NCBI GenBank assembly: GCA_963930645.1
Contig: OZ005648.1
Location: forward strand, 249,837,436 to 249,901,435
Direction of reading: 5' to 3'
DNA length: 64,000 nucleotides
DNA from: Salticus scenicus
Lineage: Eukaryota > Arthropoda > Arachnida > Araneae > Salticidae
In this document: one piece after another, positions 46,687 to 57,849 of the stretch
How the letters are laid out: each line of letters begins with the position of its first letter
How positions within the stretch are numbered: position 1 is the stretch's first letter
Program-made: the position numbers and the translations under genes
The notes under the pieces: generated by a model
Seen by the model: the letters and a program-made list of their open reading frames with translations, nothing else
Databases searched by the model: none
What the model was told of the DNA's origin: nothing

Positions 46687-47369
46687 CTTTGTTATATATA
46701 AAGCTGTCTACTCTTTTCTTGTGTGAAAAATTACCTGAAGATGCTACAAAGTTGTAGAGAAAAGCTTTGTGAACAATTTTTAATAAAATTTTATACGTGT
46801 TTTAAAGTGTTTTTATATATACTTACTATGTTAACACGTGAATTCAATACGAACTTTAAACTTTTACAAGTTTTAAATTTTAATGATTTATAAAGCAATA
46901 GCAAAACTATTCTATTATACTTTTTACATTTCTAAAAATACCATTTAAAATTTTGTGACGGTTGTAATTTTCCATGGAATGATCCGTAAATAGCTTCCGC
47001 ATTAAAATACATAAAATATTAGGTTTTTTCAGGCGATAGTGTAAAAATTGGACTAAATTTTCAATATTTCAATTTCACTAAAATATGAACTACATATCAG
47101 TAATAATGTGTGGCAAAAAAAATTTTGGAATTCCCATCAATTTATCCTGAGTTTTAAGTGTTTATATTTGTAAACAAATATTGACGCAATATTAGCGTTT
47201 ATATTTTCAAATAAAGGTATTTGCATACAAACATTGATATTTGTAAACAAATAAGGAATTTTTTAAACGAAAACTTTAAACTTAATTTATTCGATTAATT
47301 TTTGCGTAGTTATGTCAAGCTTAAATGTTCCATACGTTATATTTTTTGTTAAATATTCTTGAAATTCCG
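46687..47369. other. AT-rich DNA, nothing recognised
   Basis: No motif-bearing ORF or repeat structure seen. Confidence 0.5.
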
Positions 47370-47373
47370 TTAA

Positions 47374-47881
47374 CCCGTTAACAGCCGAATTAATTTTGCA
47401 AAATATTATTAGCTGAATATTTCACATTTAAATTAATTTAGACATCTGACAGTAAAATATATTAAATTAAACAATTCTTCTGACAATTTTAAATTTAAAG
47501 CTTATCCTCATTTATTGACGTTTAGTGTTCTAGCGAGAAAACTTCGAGGTAGAAAAACTTTGAGATAACAGATTAATTTCCTATTATATGTTGACAAAGA
47601 TCCCGAAAGTAAAGTATTATAATATATATTATTATTGAGCTTGATTTAAGTTAGTATACCTGTGGAAAAAGCAAATATATGTGCGACGAATAAAAAAATC
47701 ACAAAATGACTATCCAAATTATGAAATATAAATTAATAGTAGGCACATAAAACTTTCATGGATCATTTAGAGTGACACTATAAACTGTCACTAAAAAGCA
47801 GAAATCTTTCCAAGAAACCACAAAAAATAGACGTACCATTATATTAGCTGTCCTCAAATGAGGACACTGGGCGCTAACGTG
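47374..47881. mobile_element. piggyBac-like MITE, 508 bp
   Basis: Left end cccgttaacagccg directly follows TTAA (47370-47373). The right end gggcgctaacgtg is its imperfect inverse and is followed by TTAT, probably a mutated TTAA. Subterminal gtcctcaaatgaggacac is a palindrome shared with the short copy at 23.5 kb, as is gaattaattttgc near the left end. Non-coding. Confidence 0.6.
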
Positions 47882-49002
47882 TTATTATTTTATTATTATT
47901 ATTATTATTAGTATCATCATCATCATCATCATCATCATTCTTTTTTTTTAAACTTCAAAATTTTGAAATTAAAAATAAATAATAATAATGAAATTTTTTT
48001 GAAAAGAAAAATGAAAAAAACACTTTATTTTTGCATAATTATGATCGTAAATAAAAAAATTCAACAAACTTTTATTAAAATCCTCTAAAGTTATCTGTAA
48101 ATTGTTTGAATGTGTAAGTCAAAATGCGCAAAGAATATTTAGAAATTTGGTGATTAATTAAAACTTTTAATTAATATTTTAATTATAACGTGAATATAGA
48201 TTTTAATGTGGTATTTATTACCTACAAATAACAATATATGAAACTAATTTTTCATTGAAGTATATTTTTTTCTTGACAATTCACTGTCGTCTTAAAACGT
48301 AGTATATGTTTATTAAAGTATTTTTTCATATATATAGTTGTATATATCATCATTTTAGAACTTAGTAATAGAATCGTTTCTTCAATTTTCGATTAAAGCT
48401 GAAAAAGCTTTAAAGAAAACAATCTGAATAAATTAACGAAATTAAAAAAAAAAAAAATCTGTAACAATAAAATATCATATTTAGTTTATTTAGTTTTCGT
48501 ATTTAAATTTGAATAAATTCTGAAATAAAAATATTAAATATATTTACGAATAGAGTTTAAGCTATCAGTCAATTATTTTTAAAGATAAAATTCATATAAG
48601 TAGTTTTGAAGCAAATTTTTATGTATATTTTATCTTATAAAAATATCTAGCAACATGGATAAATAATGAGCTTTAAAATAGATTTTTTTGCAGTTTAAGT
48701 AGCCAAAAAAAGTTTCCCATTATTTAAATATGCTTTAAATAGCTGAATCTTATTAAGTAAAACATTCACGCTAACAGCATGGTTAAGGTTATCATATACA
48801 AAATCAAAGTCTTCAACATCTTCATTTAAATTTTCATTTCACGTGATAATTTCAATTCATATTCATTCTAAAAGTTATCGTTCCGCTAGTGACTGCAGAA
48901 GAATTATCTGATAAGATTTCGGTTTCTCTTTGAAACTGATTGAGATTGCTCATGTGTATTTTTTAAAACTGTAAATATCACTTAACTTCATCAGTAATGG
49001 CG

Positions 49003-49035
<33 letters not shown>

Positions 49036-49780
49036 GATTATGTTTACTAATTAATCGATTTCCTTGCGATATAATAATATGAAATGAGACAAGAACAATG
49101 AAAAAATAATGTTTGAAATTTTCTGCACAAAGAACATTTTTGTGTGATCAGAATTCATAAATATATAATTTAAAATCTGATTCTGTTGAACATTTATTAT
49201 TTAAAATCAGTCGAATTTTAACAACGACAAAGCACTTAATATTCAAGAATACTTTGAAGTACGATTTGTTATTGTTATTGTTAACTTCCTCTTTAACGAT
49301 GACTTGCATGTAAATTTTTATCACCAATTTGTTATAGTCAAAGTTGGGAGGAGTTAAGGTAATTTAAACAAGATATAACTGTTGCAGAAAAAAATATACA
49401 TAAATCTCATTATTAAAAGGAAGTTAAGAAGATTTCTGTTTATATTAATAATATATTTTTAATTTAGAAATGGAAAAAATATTCCATTTTTTTTTTTTAA
49501 ATCTTATCGTCATCAAACGTACACCAAATTTTTTAAGTCTAAATTTTTAAGATTTTTGATATTGAATGGTTTCAACATCGTTCATGCGTGTAGTGAATAA
49601 CATATTTAGATGAATAATTGTGAGTTGATGCCACAATATTTAAGTTAAACTTAAAATCATCAAATTGAAGCTAAAAGAATTAAATTTAACTAACTTAAAT
49701 AGCTCAATTTTGTGGTTAATTACAAAACTATATTTCATGTAAAGAAATTGAAAATGAACTCTTTTAGGATTATTTCGTAC
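47882..49780. other. AT-rich DNA with microsatellites
   Basis: (TTA)n followed by (CAT)n at 47885-47938, and a T tract of ~30 at 49002-49031. No gene supported. Confidence 0.55.
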
Positions 49781-49782
49781 TA

Positions 49783-51169
49783 CACTGATGGAAAAAAAAA
49801 TCCCAACACCAAGAAAAAATTATTATACAGTAATGAAATTTCAGCAATACATTTGTCTAGGTAACATATTTAATTGATTAAAGTTTGAAGATCACAGGTA
49901 GAGCCATTGGCGAGAAGAGCCATTTCAAATGTGAAATGTTGGTACATTAGTAACCGGTGTAACCGCCAGAATTTTGAATGCAAGCATGCAAACGTGCATG
50001 CATTGTGTCGTACAGGTGTCGGATATCAGTTTGTGGGATGGAGTTCCATGCCTGTTGCACTTGGGCGGTCAATGCAGGGACGGTTAATGCTGGTTGTGGA
50101 TGACGCTGGAGTTGTCGTCCAATGATGTCCCATACGTGCTCGATTGGAGAAAGATCTGGTGATCTAGCAGGCCAAGGCAACATGTCGACACCCTGTAGAG
50201 CATGTTGGGTTACAACAGCGGTATGAGGGTGAGCGTTATCCTGTTGAAAAACACCCCCTTGAATGCTGTTCATGAATGGCAGCACAACAGGTTGTATCAC
50301 TAGACTGACGTACAAATTTGCAGTCAGGGTGCGTGGGATAACCACGAGAGTGCTCCTGCTGTCATACGAAATTACTCCCCAAACCATAACTCCAGGAGTA
50401 GGCCCTGTGTGTCTAGGCCGCAGACAGGTCGCTAGCAAGCGTTCACCTGGCCTCCTTCTAACCAACACACGGCTATCACTGCGACCAAGGCAGAACCGGC
50501 TTTCATCAGAAAACACAACAGATCTCCACTCCGTCCTCCAATGAGCTCTAGCTTGACACCACTCACGTCGCAAACGGCAGTGGTTTGGAGTCAGTGGAAT
50601 GCACGCTACAGGGCGTCTGGCTCGGAGCTGTCCTTGAAGTAACCGATTTGTAACAGTTCGTTGACGCAGTACGATTAGCCACAGCCATACGCCGAACACG
50701 GCGGTCTTCCCTCTCAGTAGTGCCACGTGGCCGCCCGGAACCCGGTCTTATTGAGGCAGTACCTTTCCTTGACCACTGCTGCCAACACTCATGCACAGTG
50801 GATACATTCCTGCCAAGTCTTTCTGCAATATCGCGGAAAGAAAACCCACCTTCTCGTAGTCCTACTACACGACCTCGTTCAAACTCAGTGAGCTGTTGAT
50901 AATGGCTTCTTCGTCTTCTTAGAGGCATCCTTGACTAACAATAACCCATTACGTCAAATCTCAACTGTAAATAACGATCACGAACCTTACAGCGCTTATT
51001 TAAAGCAAACCTCATTTGCATGTTCATAGTGTCGTTACTAGCGCCACACTTATGCGCGTAGCTCGAAATTTGAATCGACGTCATCTTTCAGATGTATAAA
51101 CACGCCTACCAAATTTCGTATATCTAGCACAGCTCCTTCCTGGTGTTGGGATTTTTTTTTCCATCAGTG
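49783..51169 (-). mobile_element. Tc1-like transposon, 1.39 kb, nearly intact
   Basis: The ends cactgatggaaaaaaaaatc + ccaacacca are identical inverted repeats of ~29 bp flanked by TA (49781-49782 and 51170-51171). The element contains a single minus-strand transposase gene with one frameshift. It is clearly more GC-rich than its surroundings, as expected of a recent arrival. Overlapping plus-strand ORFs are shadows. Confidence 0.92.
49947..50928 (-). pseudogene. Tc1-like transposase, one frameshift
   Basis: The start is ATG at 50928 (MPLRRRRSHYQQLTEFERGR). Residues ~13-55 form the first helix-turn-helix (FSFRDIAERLGRNVSTVHE), and a GRPR hook lies at 65-68. After VANRTAS, near 50660, the frame shifts and homology continues in the next frame (TVTNRLLQGQLRARRPV) to TAA 49947. 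The catalytic triad is complete in that frame: FSDESRF, FQQDNAHPH and SPDLSPIEHVWD. Thirty-two residues separate the second Asp from the Glu, two fewer than canonical DD34E Tc1. Combined length ~340 residues matches the family. It would bind the 29-bp ends and insert at TA. One indel is the only visible lesion, so a recently active lineage is likely. Confidence 0.9.
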
Positions 51170-51171
51170 TA

Positions 51172-51417
51172 TATTAAATTTCAACAAAATGTATAGCATT
51201 TACTTGCGCAATATTTATATCGAATATTAATAGTAGATACATTCTCATAGCACATTAAAGTATATGCACATAACGTATGATTTATAAGTAGGGCAGCCCT
51301 CAGAGTACACTGAGAGCTAAGACACTCCGGCCAGAGGTCTATTCTACACAAATTCAAAAAGCATCCTTAAGCTTAGCACAGACTAGCGTTCAATGCGCGG
51401 TTAAATGTCGGTTCTAT
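51172..51417. other. Spacer with a GC-richer patch, no feature assigned
   Basis: 51290-51350 (gggcagccctcagagtacac, agacactccggccagaggtc) is less AT-rich, but has no assignable family. Confidence 0.35.
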
Positions 51418-51421
51418 TTAA

Positions 51422-51732
51422 CACGTTCAACGCCATGTCAGCCATCGAGGGCTTACACTGAACTTTCCGTTTCGGCCACGTTCGCCACCAGTGGCTGACA
51501 GTGTGAAATATGATATAAAACTAAACAATTTACTTTACATATATTTAAGTAATTACTGACAATTTATTTAAAATTTACTTAATTTTTATTTATTATAGGA
51601 TTATATCATTAAGGCATTTTAATGGATTTTATTAAAACACGATACACATAACACGGTAAACATAATACGCTTCTAAGCAGCTGACGTCGCCTGAATGGAA
51701 TTTCTTTAAGAATTTGCGTGGCGCTCAACGTG
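51422..51732. mobile_element. piggyBac-like MITE, 311 bp, clean termini
   Basis: TTAA (51418-51421), then cacgttcaacgcca; at the other end tggcgctcaacgtg, then TTAA (51733-51736). The 14-bp inverted repeats differ at two positions. TTAA duplication is diagnostic of piggyBac. Interior includes a gccaccagtggc palindrome. No transposase. Confidence 0.75.
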
Positions 51733-51942
51733 TTAAATTTCTTTTGATGTGGTATACGAGTTTTCGCAAGCCTCGCAGGACAGTTCTTCTCTCTGGCAAA
51801 ATTCCTGCTGTGATAATTGGCATGAAAAATTTGAGTGTCTTTTATAATATTCTTCAAGGAACAATAAAAAAATAATGCTCTTCATTGTAAACATGTCCAA
51901 AAGTTGAAGGATCACTCTCTGTTGACGGATAATTTTCGACCA

Positions 51943-52272
51943 TTATTCTCGATGCATTGAGTGAAGTCTTATAGGAAAAGTATCGTAAACGACGCAAAGT
52001 TCAGACACCTGACAGGTATCCTGCAGTTCCCAAGGCTCAATGAGATGTCGACTAAGATGCTCAAATCTGTGAGCAGAAAAGGCCTCGCCGTCACATAAAA
52101 TGTGCCGAACAGTCTCCTCTTCCAGACAACAATTACGATAAACGGTATCAGAACTGTTACCCATACTATTCAGAGGCCTCTTGAGAGTACAGTGACCAGT
52201 AAGAAGGCCAATAACCTTCCTCAAGTACGTACACATCATAGACACATACCCGATTTCAAGAGTACGAAACAT
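51943..52272 (-). pseudogene. Non-LTR retrotransposon ORF2 3'-end fragment (Jockey/R1-like)
   Basis: The minus-strand frame from 52272 gives 109 residues. LLTGHCTLKRPLNSMGNSSD followed by VYRNCCLEEETVRHILCDGE is the conserved tail after the RNase H or reverse transcriptase domain of Jockey/R1-clade LINEs, where a T.HILC.C-type Cys/His motif ends the polyprotein. The second Cys of the pattern is present as CRNCC-like sequence, while the last Cys reads Gly. RFEHLSRHLIEPWELQD also fits. No upstream polymerase frame is present, so this is a 5'-truncated or decayed copy. ATG at 52272 is not a true start. Confidence 0.7.
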
Positions 52273-54123
52273 TCATTTTTAACACTTATGGTAAGAATTA
52301 ATGACCTACAAATTCGTGCCGACGATGCTATACTAATATTAATTTTACAATCGTAAACTTTATTTTAATGTTATGCCATTTAACTTTACCATATTAAACA
52401 TTTAAATTCTTGACTATAATATTGTAAAATTATTTGTTTTCATAAATACTTTAGTTTACATTATAAATAACACTTTACATTTATGAAAAGGAAAACGTAA
52501 ATGTGAAATATTGTATATTATTTAATTATGTATTAATATATAACATATTTAATAATCTGTTAAACGATCCCTAAAAAGTGATTAAGATTTTCTCACCATT
52601 TGGTAGCTCATTTTTTCTTCATTTTCAATAATATAAGAGTACTTGCGAGTTTCTTTTCCCCAAATTCTTATGTACTTCTTGTCATTCACTACGGTATGTT
52701 TGTGAATCTCAAGCTAATAAAAAATGCGCCTCCATTTTAAGGTAAATATAAGCTTTTTCATTTGTCTCTCCGTGGCTCAGGTGGTTAGAGAGCCATGTTA
52801 GTAACGCGGTGGTCGAGTCTTCGAAGTTCCGGAGTGTTAATTTTTGCAGATAATTAGTAGAAAAGATGTCAATTGATAAAAGAAAATTTTTCGTTGACTA
52901 CACAGTATCCTAAGAATTTTTGAAGAGTTTTTTTAAGAAGCTTTTTTTTTTTTTTAATTTTCTCTCATGAACACAAAAATATAATATAAAGTCTGTACAA
53001 CAAGACCAACTTGCAGTTCAAACTTCATCAATTTTATTTAATAAACAAAAAAGTTACTTTTTTTTTTTTTTTTTTTTCAAATTAAATTTTATTTTAATTT
53101 TGAAAAGATTTATATGATACAATATGTTAAGAATTTCATTTTACAAGCTTTTTTTAAATATATTATTTCATAATGCACCTTACAACAAAACGAGTTGGAA
53201 GTACGGGTATGGATCTAGCAATATTCTACCTCTTATAAAAAGACAAAAGTAGATTCGGCAAGCTGTTGTTACTTTTGTCCGTGATCAAGGAACACAAGAA
53301 AAAATATTTTTTAAATAAAATAAGAAATAGAATTTGTATTTCTTGATCAAAGTTTATTTGTTGAGAACATAAATACATTTTATGTGAAACTGTAGGGCTG
53401 AAAATTAAAGACGAAAAACTTGTATAAAAAACTTATTATAATGTTGTATTTGTTTCTATATTTTTTATTGTTTACTTAACATTTTCATAAAAATTAAAAG
53501 AAAGAAAAAAAGGATAAGTTAAATTACTGTTGGAGAAGAAATATATTCTAGCGCGCCTTCATTATCGAATTTGGGGTACGAGATAGTAAGAGACTTCCTA
53601 GCAGATTAAAATTTCAAATATAACCTTTAAATAATCCTGTGTGAAATTTGTTTCTTTTAATAGTGCAGTTAAGTTGAAATTTTCACTTTTTTAGCTAGAT
53701 TGGAATTCTATTGAAAAATAATTGTGATGCAATATTTCCACAGAAACAAAAATTGAAATTAATATATTTTTTAAACATATAATCTAGCTGCGAAATTAGC
53801 TTCTATTTATTCGTTTGTAGTTTAATTATAAGCTAATTTTTTCAACTAGATTAGAATTCTATTGAAGTAATGTTTACAAAGAAAAAATAGATATTAATGA
53901 ATTTCTTTAAATGCATATTCCTACTATAATAGAATTTAAATAACGTTATAATTTATCACGACTTATTACCCTCCAACTGTTAAATAATAAGGGATACTAT
54001 AACTGTCTTTAAAATTGCATTAAAAAAATATTGCTTTTAAGATTGAGACCATCAGTTGTAAAAATGAAAGGCAGATTCAGTTATAGAACTAAATGGTAAC
54101 AAATAAACACACACACAGATAAA

Positions 54124-54182
<59 letters not shown>

Positions 54183-55294
54183 TAAAGTGTTTATAAATTT
54201 CAAAATGAGCTGAATTGTATAAGTTAGTAAACAAAGTAATGGGCGTTGTACCTATACACAATTCCTTTAATATTTATTCAGGTAATAGGGATACACTTTC
54301 GAAATGTCCGTGTAATCTGTTGTTTATCATGTAAATAGTTACAGAAATTACATTCTTTGTTTAAAATAATATACATGTAGTATATCTTTCAAGACATAAT
54401 AAACAAAGCATGTTAATTTGTTTAAACATCCTTTTATTGACCATTATTGTTATTTGAAATAAGTCTGCATTTCTTCAAAAAATATAAACTGTATTGTTGA
54501 ATTAAAAAAAAAAAAAAATGCTTATATACTTTTTTTTCACTCTAATTTTCTTACTCTAATTCCTAATCTTTGTAATGAATTAGAGTAAAAAGAAATCAGA
54601 TGAAAATTAGGCAGTATCTTTGAATCAGCACGTTTTTATATTTTATTTAAATAATTTCTTACCAAAAGACTCCCACGAAACAGAACATTATACTGCTAAG
54701 AATATATTTATACTATTTAAGACTCTTTTTAATTAAAAAGCAAGAAGAGGTGTGACTTTTTTTTTCTAATTTATTGAGAAATTGTAAAAATAATAATAAG
54801 AATAATAACATGAATTATTTTTAAGTTGTCTTTAAGATTTATACTATTTAAAACATAAATATATATATATATATATATATATATCTTTTTATAAAGAATA
54901 AGATACGTTTTGCAAAACAAATTATTAAATGTTAATTTTGAATACCTCAAATACTGAAACCAAAAAAAATCGCATCACCCGTATTCGCCCTCACCACATC
55001 TATTAGCAACAAGTATACTTAATAAGAACGTTTAAATAATCGCGAATTTAATATGATTATAAACAAATTAATTTGTACTTTAAATACTTTTATGCGTAGT
55101 TTCTTTGGTATTTTTGCGATATTCTGTAATTATCATTTCACTTTCTATTAAAAATCGAATTTTCCTTTTAACTAAGAAAAGTATATCTCTCTGTTAAGTG
55201 TTACCTTAATTGTTTACTCTTTCTTAGTTCATTAAAACTGAACTTTTCTCCTCTAGATTGAATCCTCAGGACTTTTAAAAATGTCTTTTTTGTA

Positions 55295-55326
<32 letters not shown>

Positions 55327-56367
55327 GGGAGAAAGAAAGAAAACTATTCTTAAAAGAAAACAAAAAACAAAAAAAGACATAAGCTTTGAACAATTCAAAC
55401 TTATAATATACTTTTATGTGTTTTCAAAATATTTTAACAAGATTTTTCAGTAAAGCTCTAATGGAATTGGCAGTAACAGATTTATTTGTTTTTTGCTTCT
55501 GTCGTTAAGTTAGTTTTGGTGATATATCCAGAAGATAGTAATAGATCAGCAGAATCAGCATTGATTGCGACGACAGGTTAATTTCCAGAACCTGATGAAA
55601 ACGCCTTTATTAAGACTCTTCGTTCATTGAAGGCTTTTATGGAAAAATTCTTCAATGAGTTAATGAAATTTTAACAGAAAGAGAGTGTTAGCGATGGTGT
55701 TGTGGTTTAATGCCAATTATCTACATAAGGGGCAAAGGCATGAATTCCTCACGGGATATCCTCTGTGGGGATCTTTCTAAGGGATTCTAGTCAGTTTTCA
55801 TGTAAGTTTTGAAAAAAATGACAGTTGATCACTATGAATGGACAGGAAGACAAGCAATACCAACGATCAAACTCGATGCTATCGTTCTACCCAAGAGAAA
55901 CAGAAATTGAAAGCCATGTTGAATGATTGAAAGCTATGTTGAATGAAGTGGATAAAAATGATATTTTTATCCGTAAAAATATCATTTGCTGCAATTCTAG
56001 CATTTTCATTAAAAAGAGTGAGGAAAAAGGCAATAGACTGTAACAGGGAGTTCTAATATTATTTTCTTGAAACTGAAATGATTTCCGTAATATCTTCAAA
56101 TATGATAGACTTTCTGCTTCTGCAAAACAAAAGTATATATAAAAATAAGAAGAATTATCATAAAAATAAGAATTTCTGAAGGCAATGAATAACTAAAAAT
56201 CCTTATTTTCTTGTTTTGTACTTTTTGTATAATTCAGACACGTATCTCTTGAGACAGTTTCTGAATTAATACCATTTTTGTTCTTTTCTTTTCCTTCTTT
56301 CTTTCTTTCTTTCTTTTTTTTTTTTTTTTTTTGCTCACCATTACAATATAATATTTGGATTATAATA
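52273..56367. other. AT-rich intergenic DNA with microsatellites
   Basis: Besides the tRNA-like SINE head near 52.8 kb, this holds (CA)n-(TA)n at 54108-54181, (TA)n at 54857-54885, an A25-G11 junction at 55296-55329, and a (CTTT)n-T20 tract at 56291-56332. No supported gene. ORFs at 54.1 and 55.2-55.4 kb arise from these tracts. Confidence 0.55.
52763..52840 (+). mobile_element. tRNA-like SINE head
   Basis: tggctcaggtgg is a perfect Pol III A box. A weaker B box (ggtcgagtcttcg) lies 33 bases on, and ctccg/cggag could close an acceptor stem. The anticodon arm does not fold well, so this is a tRNA-derived SINE or tRNA pseudogene rather than a tRNA. Its head differs from the family at 2.9 kb. 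Confidence 0.45.
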
Positions 56368-57330
56368 CAGGGTGTTTATAAAGTCCCGGACCCATTTTGA
56401 CGTTTAATAACACATAAAATAATAAAGATAGATAAAAATTAATAACATAAATGGTTAGATAGACTCAAAAAGTTTCATGACCCTTGTCAATGAACTTCCA
56501 CGTGTGCTCCTTTCGTCGCACGAAGAATATCAAGTCGATAGTCAGTTTCATGCCAGGTAGCGGCAAGCATGTCGGCATCCACAGAGGCTATTGCGGTTGT
56601 AATTAGGACTTTTAGGTCATCAATGTTCGACACTCTCTTCCTGTAAACATTGTCCTTTACAAATCCCCAAAGGAAAAAGTCGAGCGGCGTTATATCAGGT
56701 GATCTGGGTGGCCAAGGAATTGGACCTCCTCGCCCAATCCATCTTCCTGGAAAATGGTCATTCAAAGAACTACGAACGATGGTACCCCAATGAGGTGGTG
56801 CACCATCTTGTTGCAAAAAGACATGTGGCTGAAGCTCTTCTAGTTGTGGAAATACGAAGTTTTCCAACATGTCTAAACATACGACTGATGAGACCGTCTT
56901 TTCTGTAAAAAAGAAAGGCCCAATGACTCGGTCGTCCACACCACACATTAACCTTTGGGGAATCCCTTTGTGCCTCACGGTATTCATGGAGGTTTTCAGA
57001 TCCACATATGCGTACATTATGGCGATTAACAATGCCAGAAACATGAAAGGATTCTTTGTCGGAAAACATTATGAGCTTCAGAAAATCAGCATCATCTTCT
57101 ATCGTCCTTATCATATCTGTTGCAAAGGCCATCTTCCTAGGCCTATCGTCTGGTTCCAAAACTTGAACAATTTCAACTTTGTATGCATGCAGTCTTAATT
57201 TTTTCTCAATAACCTTGTACACCGTCGAAATTGGCATATCCGATTCTCTTGCCGCTGATCTCACAGATCTTCTAGGATTGTGTAAAAATGTCTCTCTGAC
57301 ACGGTCAACATCAAACAATCCTTTAAATCA
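56368..57330 (-). mobile_element. Mariner-type element (DD41D), 5' truncated
   Basis: One terminus (cagggtgtttataaagtccc after TA at 56366-56367) is present. The matching inverse is not found downstream. The transposase gene is minus-strand and lacks its beginning, so the element is truncated near 57330. Start CAGGGTG resembles the elements at 32952 and 34404. Confidence 0.75.
56487..57318 (-). pseudogene. Mariner-type (DD41D) transposase, truncated and frameshifted
   Basis: Two minus-strand frames make one protein. Frame one runs from 57318 through the second helix-turn-helix (SVRSAARESDMPISTVYKVI) and the first catalytic block IMFSDKESF to VNVWCG. Near 56940 a shift leads to frame two: DDRVIGPFFF, FLQQDGAPPH, WPPRSPDITPLDFFLWG, and the end at 56487. 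Forty-one residues lie between the second and third Asp, so it is DD41D. The first ~70-80 residues (first HTH) are missing. As in the 34.4-kb element, Lys follows the first Asp. It is a different lineage from that element, with a different TIR and low identity outside motifs. Confidence 0.85.
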
Positions 57331-57469
57331 GTGTCTCTGATGTGTGCAGTTATTAAAAAGTCTTTGAGTATTACGAACACTATAAAATAAAACACATAAA
57401 CATATAAACATATAAATAACAGATATAGATTACAAATAATGAATAGACTTTAAAGCTGATTCAAAAATA

Positions 57470-57640
57470 TTTTTCCCTTCGGCCCAAGCCGGTATCGATA
57501 CGCTCTTCGACTGTTATACGACTGCCTCCAAGAAACTTCTTAGACGAGACGGGAAGACAACTAGGAAAGTCCCCACCTAGGGATCCAACCGCAAATCTAT
57601 AAAGTTACAATATCCTCTCGCCTCGATGAAGACTTTCATT
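57470..57640 (-). mobile_element. Possible tRNA-derived SINE fragment
   Basis: On the minus strand, gaggcgagaggatattgtaa then gcggttggatccctaggtgg resemble A- and B-box halves, followed by a GC-richer body (cttcccgtctcgtctaagaa). The Pol III boxes are imperfect and no second copy is in the window. Confidence 0.3.
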
Positions 57641-57849
57641 AAATCGAAATACATAATATAAAAATATTAAAAAAAATAAATATAATTCATTTAAAATCAC
57701 ATTATTACAAATAAATCAATTAAAACCTTAGGTAGTGATAAATTCAAATTTAAGAAATATTATAATAACACTTAATCCAATATTAAATAAGCAATAAGAA
57801 AAAAAATATTCCAAGAAGAATTGAATTTTCAATTGATCAATTGTCCAAC

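Noticed and set aside
50263..50544. Plus-strand ORFs overlapping the Tc1 transposase (also 49907-50125)
   Set aside because: They are shadows of the minus-strand gene, which has all catalytic motifs.
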